Part shown: in pieces, positions 37,891 through 49,000 of the stretch | Layout: each line of letters begins with the position of its first letter | Position numbering within the stretch: the first letter of the stretch is position 1 | Source of the DNA: Omphalotus guepiniiformis | Lineage: Eukaryota > Basidiomycota > Agaricomycetes > Agaricales > Omphalotaceae | Length of the DNA stretch: 64,000 bases | Direction of reading: 5' to 3' | NCBI GenBank assembly: GCA_028554645.1 | Contig: JAQOOI010000021.1 | Coordinates: forward strand, 1-64,000 | Translations under genes and position numbers: made by a program | Notes under the pieces: model-generated | What the model was told of the DNA's origin: nothing | The model's database searches: none | What the model saw: the letters and a program-made list of their open reading frames with translations, nothing else

Positions 37891-39021
37891 CGAATCGAAA
37901 TGTAGCACAGAGGAGAGATTAGGGAGAGGTTAATCGATTGAATGGTATATTTATGAGGAACAGTTTCTAACAACGATGCAAAATTTTTCGTAGAAAAAAA
38001 AACTACGACCCACTCGGTCCGACATGTGATTGCAGAGCAATGGAAACTAGCTTTGCACGAGGCAAAGGCCTTTGAATACATCGACGAGACATCAATGAAA
38101 TAGGGCGATGCAGCGCATGCCAGATCTACAATCCATTCTCTTTCGCTAGGAAGAAGTAATGGATTAGTGGGTTAGACAGTTTATCAGTTGAACGCGATTG
38201 AACTTACGAAGAAGATGAACAAACAAGCAGTCGCAACTAACACCCTAGTATTGCGCAATTGTTCGAGCGCTGGGCCACTAGGAAATTATTAGCCATCTCC
38301 GTTGATTTATCACACATTCAGAACTTACAAGGAGCGCCAGAAAAAATCATGTTCACATATGTTTTAGGGGATACACAGTAGAATTCGTCGAAGACGAAGA
38401 GAACTCTTACACATGGGGATTGTGCACGTTCCGGGTACATACGATAGCATTCGTCTATGACAAATGGGACAAAATCTAGGTCGACAAATCAGGAGTAGGA
38501 GAATAACATAGTCGAATGGGAATGAGGCGAAGACTTCGTCTAAGACGAATGGGGGAACATGATGGATGCAGCCAAAAGTGTAAGATAAGAATTTGTCTAC
38601 GCCGAATGGGAGGACAATCCAGATCAATGGGGCAGGAGCGATAGAGGGAGAACCGTATACCGAAGTCCAATGGAAACGAGGCAAAGACTTCGTCCTGGAC
38701 GAATGAGGCGAACGTGACGATGCAGCTAGGGCAAGATAAGGATTTGTCCACGACGAATGAGAGGGTGACCGGATCCACGAGCAAAAAATCGATGCAGGGA
38801 AAGGGCAGGTAAAGGGGTATAGCGAACTAAAGCTTAGTTCCGAGTAGACGTAGGCGAATATCGTATTGAAAACATGTAAAAGCACGAGGGTAGATGAATA
38901 AGCTGTAAAAGCAATTTGAATTGAATTTTGGAAAGCTTCCTGTTAGGCATAGATACCAAGCATCTGGAGGAATATCTTTAGAGCAAGAAGAAAAACTATT
39001 GGGATTTTGCGATGATGAGGA
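37891..39021. promoter_or_regulatory. Upstream region of SNF2 copy 1 with a row of dyads
   Basis: Contains six dyads in 0.4 kb, most followed by AATG: near 38375 TTCGTCGAAGACGAA, 38450, 38535, 38591, 38690 TTCGTCCTGGACGAA and 38744. I see no gene; the minus frame 38364-38885 translates the array. Confidence 0.55.
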
Positions 39022-40608
39022 ATGGCGTAAGAATAGGACTTCGTCCACGACGAATGAGGTGAGCGTGATGAGGCCAGAGCAGATCTACGGGTCCGGAGAA
39101 TTCGACACACAGTGTCTGGAAGCGAAAGAGGAAAGGTAAAGGTACAAGACACGAGGCTAGCCAGGAGAACACGCCGTATGGGCAAATTTCGAATTCTAGA
39201 GTTCGTCCGGCGAGGCATGAATACGGTCATCTGAATGAAATAAAGAAATTTCAGAAAACGTGCTCAGAAAAATATGCTTGTGCGAACCTGAGTGAATACA
39301 CCGCCGTACGCGAAACACCTGCTTGGAAACCCTCCATCCATCCATCGATTGATTACGCCGTCCGACTACATCGCCTGAGGTTAATAGGGCCAATGAAAAA
39401 GAGAGCAAAAAAAAAAAAAAAAAGTACATACAGGGCTATATGTACGCACTAACCATATGGGCACAGCACCTATCGATCGACTACACCTATGCTTGAAGCA
39501 AGAAAACAGTGAGAACGAACTGAAATTGAGAAAGACATCAGACTAACCGAATCCGAATCCGAAGGAAGGATCTCCGACACAACATGCGCAGATGCCTTGA
39601 GCGTATCTCAAGGCATGCCAGTGCACGAGGGTGACCTATACCACTGCGCTACCCAGAGCAAATCTCTGGGTAGCGCTATGTGGAAGAGCGGACGCCATAC
39701 CCAGAGCAAATCTCTGGGTATGGGTGAAGAGCGTGAGGAGCGCACTTCGTCGTCGACGAAGCCGCAGTTACGCCACACAAATATTTACCAGCAGCCTCAG
39801 ATAACAAATATTTGGGATGATCACGTGGTTCGACGACGCTGCTGGTAAATATTTGTGTGGCGTAACTGAGGCTTCGTCGACGACGAAGTGCGCTCCTCAC
39901 GCTCTTCACCCATACCCAGAGATTTGCTCTGGGTATGGCGTCCGCTCTTCCACATAGCGCTACCCAGAGATTTGCTCTGGGTAGCGCAGTGGTATAGGTC
40001 ACCCTCGTGCACTGGCATGCCTTGAGATACGCTCAAGGCATCTGCGCATGTTGTGTCGGAGATCCTTCCTTCGGATTCGGATTCGGTTAGTCTGATGTCT
40101 TTCTCAATTTCAGTTCGTTCTCACTGTTTTCTTGCTTCAAGCATAGGTGTAGTCGATCGATAGGTGCTGTGCCCATATGGTTAGTGCGTACATATAGCCC
40201 TGTATGTACTTTTTTTTTTTTTTGCTCTCTTTTTCATTGGCCCTATTAACCTCAGGCGATGTAGTCGGACGGCGTAATCAATCGATGGATGGATGGAGGG
40301 TTTCCAAGCAGGTGTTTCGCGTACGGCGGTGTATTCACTCAGGTTCGTACAAGCATATTTTTCTGAGCACGTTTTCTGAAATTTCTTTATTTCATTCAGA
40401 TGACCGTATTCATGCCTCGCCGGACGAACTCTAGAATTCGAAATTTGCCCATACGGCGTGTTCTCCTGGCTAGCCTCGTGTCTTGTACCTTTACCTTTCC
40501 TCTTTCGCTTCCAGACACTGTGTGTCGAATTCTCCGGACCCGTAGATCTGCTCTGGCCTCATCACGCTCACCTCATTCGTCGTGGACGAAGTCCTATTCT
40601 TACGCCAT
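39022..40608. repeat. Near-perfect palindrome 1, arms about 772 bp, 42-nt spacer
   Basis: Left arm 39022-39795, spacer 39796-39837, right arm 39838-40608. Matching pairs sum to 79630-79633 along the whole arm, so only a few single-base indels separate the arms. Near the tip each arm carries TTCGTCGTCGACGAA (left near 39747) and CACACAAATATTTACC; the spacer holds CAAATATTTG and CACGTG. Each arm contains three perfect hairpins: 39593-39615 (stem TGCCTTGAG), 39649-39675 (stem GCTACCCAGAG) and 39696-39724 (stem CCATACCCAGAG), all with GAGC-NNA-TCTC loops. It separates the divergent SNF2 and protein C genes and is likely to be their shared regulatory region or a recombination product. Confidence 0.95.
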
Positions 40609-41060
40609 CCCAATGGTTTTTGGGGGTAAATCTTCCGACCACTCTTTGCCTGGAGGAGACTCTTCCTATATCGAATTCTCTAGGTTAGGTTCATTGATCT
40701 TATCGCCTCAGCCTTATCATTCAGCTCATTCGTCGTGGACGAAGTCTTATCATTACGTTCCCAATGGTCTTAGGGGTGAAGTCTCATCCTCGTTGTGGAC
40801 AATTTGTCCCTGCTCACCCTGATCATGGTGTCCTGATCTGATGTGATTTCTCTTTCATTCGTCCTAGACGAGTACGTCTTGGTGGAGAATGTTTTTCTTT
40901 GCTTCTGAGATGCTCCGAAGTTCCTCTCCGATGCCATTTTACCCCATTCATCTTAGAAAGGTCATATCGTATGCTACATGGAGCGTGTAGTGTCTTAGTT
41001 TGGTCAATTGATGGTCAATAAATTTGTGTGCTTCCTGAAGTTGCACACCCTAACCCCTTC
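40609..41060. promoter_or_regulatory. Leader region of protein C copy 1
   Basis: Between the palindrome and the start codon. Contains dyads near 40577 (in the arm), 40727 TTCGTCGTGGACGAA and 40858 TTCGTCCTAGACGAG. Confidence 0.45.
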
Positions 41061-43737
41061 ATGAGCTCCTTGTATTCTGATCTTCCACCCAAGTCGTACT
41101 CTCTACGCGAGTACCTCCACCTTGTGAAGCAGCTGGAGGAAATCGAGAGTCCCGAATTTTATCGAGTTCTGCTCACCGGTGAAGTTGTCGCTGATGCTGT
41201 TGAAGAAGGTGATGAGCATCAAGTATCCCTTGACCTCACTCGCAATACCCTTCCTCGCAATTATAAGGTGGATCTCATCAGGGATTACGATTCAGTCATC
41301 GGAATCACGCAGGACATTGTCGTGGACACTTTCATTTCTGTCTATCCTGTCCCTAACCCCGCCGAGGTCTTGACGTCGAGTATCCATATCAAGTATCCGG
41401 TTCCAGTTCAGAATGTAAGTGTTGCAGTCATGCATAACCCCTTAGCTCTAATTACACGTATACCTGTGCACAGGGCCACGAGCGCGTTCCTGTTCATCAT
41501 ATCCCAAACTTTCAGCTCGCGTTCTGGGGCTCACGACACATGCTCCACATTTTCTTCCCTACCCTTGCTGCGGAAGGCCATCGTAAACGCCCTCTGACAG
41601 AGGAGCATCTCTCAGCGTTTTACGAGCATGGTCTCCGTCCCGTCATTAAAGACTCCTTACCTGGAGACGTTTCTGACTGGCCCCCATCGTACAAAGCGGA
41701 GATCTTCCGAGCTAGGAAACGGACTGGCCACATGGCGTATCAGACCAAACTTCTACCTGCCTGGCTACTTCCAGGGCTTGCAAATGATATTCGCCAATCA
41801 CTAGACGACAACGGTGCTGAGTGGGCACGAGATTTCTTCTTTGTCCACACACTACGGGGTACCAAAGGAGGTTCGAGGCATCAACGCGAGTCTGCACAGG
41901 ATGCGTTGGAAGAGTTTTTAGCTCAATCGGACATTCCGATGAATGCGACGCAGTCGGGGCAGTGGTGGATAGATGTGGGCCTCGAATTATCTAGTGCCAC
42001 GGGCGACTGTTTGCAGTGGGCGACATCCTCACACTTCCACATTGTCCAGGAGCTGCTGCAGATCTCTGAAGACAACGCCAGTCGTATCACTAGTCTCGGA
42101 AGCTCCAAGTACTACCGCGACATTGCCAGCCATCTCATGGCTGTATCAGGTTGTAGGATTGAACCTGGACAACGTGCGGCGAGCCCATTCGAAGCTTGCT
42201 ACTTCCAGATGTATACTACGGATAAGGCTGTGACCTATAACCCAGAGGGCCGCTATCATGGGAAGGCGATCACGATGAGTGCGGCAATGGGGAAGACTCA
42301 GCCTCCTGAGTTCGTCGAGGGACTGTTCAACGCATACATAGCAGCCCTCAAGGAGAGTCCATCCAATGCCCGTGTTGAAGCTCGCGTGCCTATCGCACAT
42401 GCCACAACTGTTTTCATCAACTTCTCCAATCGCCTTATCCGTCGCTCCCTTTTGATGGTCAGGAAGTCTGAATGGTGGTACGTTATCATACTTTCTGTTC
42501 AGTAGTAGCATATTAGCTCATATGTGTATGCAGGAATTTTCGAGCGTATCGTGTGTCTGCTATTAGACATATTCTTATGAGTCAAGCGTCGGGCAAGCCA
42601 GACTTTCGCGTTCATCCAGCTGCGCTTCTTCTCACTGCGGCTTGCGTCTGGCTAATCAACGGGCTTCATTCACGCCCTGATGACGGTTCGGCAGCACGTA
42701 ATCTCATGCGGGCAGTGCTACTGCTCACGAACGCTGCAGAGCCCGATCCATACACCCTACTGTATCCTAAGAGTGGCGGGGACGTAGACGCCCCAAACAA
42801 TCGCGAGGACGAGGAGAGTGACGAGGAACTTTATGTAGTACCGTACTGTCCGTTCGGAGCAATCTTCCTGCGCCGAATCGTTATTGATGTCGACGTTCCG
42901 CGCATGAGAAAAGGTGGCTTTTATCTTTCGTCCTCCGCCTTCCAGTTCTTTTTTGGTGGCACAGAACAGGAAATCCGGGACAGATACACATCCATAGGAA
43001 TTCTTTCGAAGAATGCGGTAGCTAAACGTCGTGTCGCCACCAACAAGCTTTTCAAGACACCTCTTGTACCCCCTGACCCCTCTCACGCAGTGCTCTTCAA
43101 TGTCGAGGCCCTTGGCCATGCACTTCCCCCTGCAGCTGTTGACTCAGGTTCTGATGACGATCCGGATCTCTCCGGGGAGGAACGAGAACGTCAGCCTGAG
43201 GGCCTTGATCAACATCTCTCCGACATTTACCGCCAGTTTCTCGTCGACGTTGTCATGAAGAGCCCCAACCCCAAAAGCGCGTCATTGGCATCGTATTTCA
43301 AGCTCACGAAGGCCGAACGTCTTGCAGTTACTGATGAGACGTATCAGAACGACTGTCTTTCAGACTTATGGCGTGCGTGCCGCTGGAAGATTGGAACGCG
43401 GGGCGAGTTCGAAACCGTTTTCAGTCATCTCTTCCCGGTGAAGGGTCACGAAACGACGGCGAAGGCTCAGAATTATTCGCAGTGCCGATACTACATCATG
43501 TGGAAGACCATGTGTGTCTCCGCCACTCAGGAGGCCGTGGACGATGCCCGTCGAGCGATCCATAAGAAGCTCTCGACATTCTTCTGGCTTCCACATGCTG
43601 CTCAAGATAAAATGTGGGCTACTTCGCAGAAGGGTACTGGCTTTACACATTTTCCTCCTGGTTCATCAGGGCCGTCACCACGTATCTTATGTCGTGGATA
43701 TCCAAATGTCAGAGTCGCTGAAGAAGTAGTCGAGTAG
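41061..43737 (+). CDS. Lineage-specific 853-aa protein (protein C), copy 1
   Basis: Start chosen at MSSLYSDLPPKSYSLREY (41061) because copy 2 begins MSMDALYSNLPPKSYSL; an upstream in-frame ATG at 41028 is less likely. Exons 41061-41414, 41474-42477 and 42534-43737 give 854 codons with the stop. Notable blocks: DYDSVIGITQDIVVDTFISV, RKRTGHMAYQTKLLP, FFFVHTLRGTKGGS, SGQWWIDVGLE, SSHFHIVQELLQI, NPEGRYHGKAITMSAAMGK, RLIRRSLLMVRKSEWWNFRA, GLHSRPDDGSAARNLMRAVL, PYCPFGAIFLRRIVIDVDVP, and a C-terminal PHAAQDKMWATSQKG. No transmembrane segment or signal peptide. I recognise no domain; nuclear or DNA-linked function is inference from its SNF2 partner. Its 3' end is partly duplicated in the adjoining repeat. 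Confidence 0.85.
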
Positions 43738-44260
43738 TACATTGTTGTTAACAACGTTCCAAAATACAATTTCGTTTTCTGCCTAGCAGTATGTGGGATG
43801 AACGCTTCGTCTACGACGAAGTCTCGTGTGCGTCGTGTCTTTCCGCACTTTACTCCAAATGTCAGAGTCGCTGAAGAAGTAGTCGAGTAGTACATCTTTG
43901 TTAACAACCTTCCAAGTATCTTATGTCTTGGATATCCAAATGTCAGAGTCGCTGAAGAAGTAGTCCAGTAGTACATCTTTGTTAACAACCTTCCAAAATA
44001 CAATTTCGTTTTCTGCCTAGCAGTATGTGGGATGAACGCTTCGTCTACGACGAAGTCTTTCTGCACTTTTCTCCAAATGTCAGAACCTTTCAAAAATACA
44101 ATTTCGTTTTCTGCCTAGCAGTAGGTGGGATGAACGCTTCGTCTACGACGAAGTCTTGTGCGTCATGTCTTTCCGCACTTTTCTCCTGGCACAATGTCGG
44201 ATATGTTTCAAAAACAGTTTCTTTTTCTGCGTAGCAGTATGTGGGATGAGTGCTTTTGTC
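43738..44260. repeat. Tandem repeat 3' of protein C copy 1 with perfect dyads
   Basis: Imperfect units carry CCAAATGTCAGAGTCGCTGA (a copy of the last coding bases), GTTAACAAC, TACAATTTCGTTTTCTGCCT and the dyad TTCGTCTACGACGAA at 43806-43820, 44040-44054 and 44138-44152, with a decayed one near 44258. The unit therefore includes the end of the coding sequence, which shows the array grew from the gene's 3' end. Confidence 0.85.
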
Positions 44261-44287
44261 TATGACGAAGTCTCATGTTTCAAATAG

Positions 44288-44996
44288 CAAGTGGCCCTGT
44301 AGAGAAGTGGTCTATGTGCAGATTAGATTGATGGCACTCAATCTGTGCACAGGTTCGAGTCCTGTGTGGGTCAATCGCATGCGCATTATGAGCGTTGCTT
44401 CAATAATGTGTTCGCTTTTATTTTTTCATAGTAAATACAAATACTATCTCTTTGAAACTCAAGTGAAAGTGTGCAAAGTGCAACATATATTGATAGTAGA
44501 AGAGTCTCATTGTAAGTTTCTATCTGTGATCTTACAGTAGCAATCTAAAAAATGTTACATGCTGAATATGAGTGATCTTAATATGAAGTTTTCCAAGTAG
44601 CCTGAAAGAAGTCCATACAATTCAATCAACTTAGACTGTAGATTTCACCATCTGATTTCATAAAAGAAATGCTTGACCAAATAACATTGTTCAATTGTAG
44701 AGCTCAGAAAAAAAGATCAGTCCTTATGAGCAGCCAAAACAAGGTGATGCAAATGCAATAAACAACTGATCCACAGAAATTTGCACATCCTGAATTCATT
44801 TTATTCACTCTGGTCTGTCAGACTCAACTCACTCTGTGCACCCTAATCTGTCAGACCCTACTTGAACCCTACTCAGTTCACTCTGTCAGACCCTACTTGC
44901 ACACTACGCACTCTAGTCTCTCAGACCCTACTCAGACCCTACTCATCCTACCTTTCAGACCCTATCTTGGACCCTACTAGTCTCTAATAACCCTAA
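44288..44996 (+). mobile_element. tRNA-derived SINE-like element, long form
   Basis: Begins CAAGTGGCCCTGTAGAGAAG with a tRNA-like head: B box GGTTCGAGTCC at 44352-44362, preceded by an A-box-like TGTAGAGAAGTGG about 50 bases upstream and a CAATCTGTGCACAG arm. The body continues through AGTAGCAATCTAAAAA and a longer 3' part ending in repeated TCAGACCCTACT pentamer-like strings and CTAATAACCC. The same sequence in the same order recurs at 61152-61852; only the head and body (about 260 bp) recur at 58041-58304. No protein is encoded, so it would depend on reverse transcriptase in trans. Confidence 0.75.
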
Positions 44997-45013
44997 GTTA
45001 TTTTTTTAAAATA

Positions 45014-45897
45014 TTGATCGGTTGTAGACATGCAAAAATTTTTGAGGATTCCGAGGGTTTACCTTTGGTTTCTTTGTGCCCCATGCCTCGGTCAACGGAG
45101 TGGGGTTCTTTGGTGGAGCGTGTGCATGGAGTTTTCATGGGGTTGGATCGGGACCTTCGATGGGTGAAAGGTCTACATCGTAGAGGGTCTCACATGTCTG
45201 TGCCTATGGGTATATCTTTCGGCGGTGGTCAAACCCAACCTGCCACTTTTGCTCACACAGCTCATAACGAGCGTGTTATATCCACCGTTCGCAGCAATTC
45301 TGATGTACAACGGGTGGTGGGTTTATGCAACAGTAAGCATACAGCATTTATTAAATGACTTTTCACATACCGTCTTCAGGCTACTTCAAATGTTATTATC
45401 CTTCCATTTATCGCCTGTACAGCAACGTGATGCATAGGCTTTGCTCACAGAATCCCGCCCTTCAACAAGCTTTCTCCCAATGCGCCTTTGCCGCTGCTAA
45501 CATCAACGTTGGCAAGGCTGTCACCCTCCGCCATGTCGATTATCTTAATTTGCTCTTTGGGCTTTGTGCAGTGTTTCCTACCGGCACGTATGATTATCAG
45601 CGAGGAGGCCATTTGGTGTTATGGGATCTGGGGCTGGTGATTGAGTTTCCACCCGGTACCGTGATACTCCTGCCATCTGCACTGCTGGAGCATTCAAACG
45701 TATCTATCCGAGATGGTGAGCAGCGGTGCTCGCTTACTCTTTACTCTGCATCTGGCCTTTTCCGGTGGTGCCATAACGGTGGTATGTCCGACAAAGATTT
45801 TCGGGCAAGTGCCAGTGGTGTGGTGAGGGAGGAGTGGGAGCGTCATAAGGGGAGGTTGTGGAGGGATGGATTGGATCTTCTGAGGTCATCAAATTAG
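45014..45897 (+). CDS. TET/JBP-type 2-oxoglutarate/Fe(II) dioxygenase, fungal class; 5' end missing or unclear
   Basis: Exon 1 (to 45332) carries PMGISFGGGQTQPATF; intron 45333-45379 (47 nt, GTAAGC..TTCAG) joins in phase to exon 2 (45380-45897). The double-stranded beta-helix core is complete: Fe-binding HxD in TLRHVDYLN, GTYDYQRGGHLVLWDL, the distal His in PSALLEHSN, and Arg in EQRCSLTLYSASGLFRW. This is the pattern of fungal TET/JBP proteins, which oxidise 5-methylcytosine. There is no in-frame ATG before MPRSTEWG (about 45083), and a SINE-like element ends at 44996, so upstream exons may have been cut off. Known members of this class often travel with KDZ DNA transposons; no such transposase is visible here. 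Confidence 0.75.
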
Positions 45898-46072
45898 TGG
45901 TGCAATTTTTGTTGTTTATGGACGCTGTACAATTCCTTTTTAGCCTTTATTATTGACCTATTAAAACAAATACCTCATTTCTCTTCTCATGTAGTAATGC
46001 AGAAGTAAGACGATACTCTTTAACAATGGTTTATTAATTTTTAAGAACATACACTAAGACTGTAAACAATGA
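45898..46072. other. Short spacer between convergent genes
   Basis: AT-rich 3' region shared by the TET/JBP gene and SNF2 copy 2. Nothing else seen. Confidence 0.4.
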
Positions 46073-49000
46073 TCATTGCTCCGACTGTCTTCTACGAAAA
46101 GCTTTCAGCATATTGCTTTTGGGGGGCGAAAGATCTCGGTCCTCCCCCTGTGATGGGCGTCTTGCGGCAAAGGTAAGAGCAGGTTGGTGTATGTCTGAAC
46201 GGCATTTTTTTTAGAATTATTGGCAATTAATGGGAAAGCATATACCATTGTTACAGAGCATACCTTGGCTGCCATGAGGAGTTTTTACTGCTCGGGAGGA
46301 AGATGAGGCTCCACGATCATCCCTGACAAATGGATTTACGGGTTTTATCATAGGTGCATCTAGGGACCAATTCTAAGCTTAGCCTTATCCACTAAAGGGA
46401 TGGAGATAAATATACCTTCACGCCTTACATCCCCAGTCACCTGCGCAGAGAGCCTAGGCCCTTGAGCGATTCGCGCCGTTTGATTCACGGCGGTTTGATT
46501 CATCCCCTTTGCCCGGGATAAATCTACGGCCCTGCCATGAGACTTCACTCAAGGTGGATGAAAGACATGGTGTACCTTCACTAGAGCTAACTCGCCTTGC
46601 ATCTCGATTGAATATCCCGGTTTGACTATTTCGTGCGAATGGATTAAGTTGCCGTTGTTTCAGCTTAGAGAGATCTGTAACAAAAAGTAAGGGATCTTTT
46701 CGTTTACAGTGGGAATGAGCTGTGCCATACCTTCACTAGAGTTGACCCGCCTTACATCTGGATTTTCCTGGTGAGATAATGCTGCGGTTTGGGTACTGCG
46801 GGCAAATGGGTTGATTTGTTTGGGTTTAGGAGGATCTAATTTGGGATGATTAAACCTTCGTCTGTTCACCATGGTCAGAATATACCATACCATCCCTGTC
46901 CGGCGGTGCCTTTGATTGGATAGTGCGAATGAATGGGTTGCTTGCCTTCCTCTGCGACGAATCTGCAAGGGCTGCCTTCCTCTGAGACAAATCTGCAAGG
47001 GCTGCCTTCCTCTGAGACAAATCTGCGAGGGCTGCCTTCCTCTGAGATGAATCTACATGGGGGTTGCGGGGGTTGCCACCTTGCTCATCCTGAGCCTCCT
47101 GGTGGGAGGGTCTGACCGTCTGAATAGTGCGGGTGGATGAATTAGCTTGTTTTGGGTTAGCCACTACCTCTAGCATAAACAATAATGACGGTGATTATTC
47201 ATTGTCCTTTCACAGAGAAATCAGGGTAGGCCTCACCGGAATCAACACGTCTTCCCTCTTGGTGAGAGGGCCTTGGCCCTGAAGCATTCTGGGTTAAAAC
47301 CCGCTGTTTAGGTCGAGCTGAAGGTGGATTTACTGGTTTCACCATGGATGAAGGTGCCTTTGCTGTAAAGATGATGAGAAAAAATCATCACATGCCACAG
47401 TAAGTCATCACTGACCGCCCATCTGGTCGTTCTCAGGCCTCTTCAACTGGGAAACCTGCCCCTGAGTTGGAGCTGCATCCTCAACCTGACCACTCTGTGA
47501 TTGGTGAGGTAAAGGGTTGGAGGGCAATACCGGTTCTAAGAGATGGCCAGAGATTAGCTGGTGGGTATTAACGGTGCAATAGGGTTCGCACCATGTGTCG
47601 CACCATGTTGAGCAGACACCTTCCGCCTCCTCCCTTCTTTCCTGATTGGGGTGGAGGTCTGAGAGGGCTGATGGGCGCCAGTGGTGATCCGTGCACTGAG
47701 GGAAGCAGTGGGGGACATGGAAGTACGCCAGTAACGTGCTGTTTACTGAGTGTTGAGTGCAATGGTCCAAATTACAAGTATGCCATACCTGAGTGACCTG
47801 CTCGCAACCGTTTTGGGAGAGGGCTCTCAATTGAAGAGTCCGAGCTTTCCGGCGCTCCATATGTAGAATCCGGTCGGGCAGGGGATGCACCAAGGTTTTC
47901 TACCGGACTTTCATAATCATCTGGTTTAAAAAGAAAGGCCCTTCCTTTAATTCCATTTTTCCATTCATGTCACAACGCAACTCACCTTCCCCTGTTGACA
48001 TGCCGGTATGGCCCTCTGACATGCTATAATCGCCTGAATAACGGGAGGTCAAAGTGGGTATCTAGACAATGATTGAATACATGCCTTCTGTATCTGGGGG
48101 AATGCGCTCCAGACCATCGCCATCAGAAATATCCATTGTACTGGACTCCGGATCCAACCCAAACCCATCAGATAACCTGGTACCGTCAGAATCTGCGTTC
48201 ATGTTCACATCACCTGGATCGTCTGAGAAAGGCAACCCATCCATGTCGGCATCACTGTTCACTATGCCAGAATTCCCCAATACCTTCAACACCTCCAGGT
48301 CAGGATCAGCGGTCGGGTGTTTTCCTGAATCCTTCAATGCTTTCAAATGCCCCATGTCCGGATCAGCTGCCTCTGTGTTATCACCATGGGCGGCAGCCTT
48401 GGCTGCCACCACAGATGGTGCAATCTGGCGTCTCTTGGTGTTCTTGGTGCTCCTCCTCCTGGCCTTGGTCTGTTTGTCACGCAAGGCCTCATCCTCCTCC
48501 TCCGATGCTCCATCCTCCCTGTTCTCCTTTAGCATTTCATCATCATCATACATCACCTTACCGCTGAGGAGAGCCTGAAGTTCTGGCATGAGAGCATTAC
48601 TTGAGTATTGAATTTGTATAGGGAAAGCCCAACTTACCTCTACCGAGCTGCTTATTTACGAACGCCTCAAACATATCCTCCTTGCCACGAGCCATGTTGT
48701 TCATCAGAAGGTCTGAGGAGTCATTTGCCAGAAGGTAGATGCATTTGACGATTGATTTTTGCGGCTGACGATGAGCCCGTCCTCGAATTTGACGCTCATC
48801 CTGGGCACTCCAAGGTTGGTCCTACATCGGTTTACATCATTCATCACTGCTACCATACATAGGATGGAATGACGCTCACAAAAAATATGACCACATCAGC
48901 AATGGCAAGATTTAAGCCAGCGGAGCCCACACTTGAAAAGATAAAGATACGAGGGCTTCCAGGTTGATGAAATGCCGCTACCACCTTGTCCCGTTTCTCA

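Noticed and set aside
44288..44370. Functional tRNA gene
   Set aside because: A B box and a weak A box are present, but no full cloverleaf with matching acceptor stem could be drawn, and the unit recurs with a common 3' body as in SINEs.
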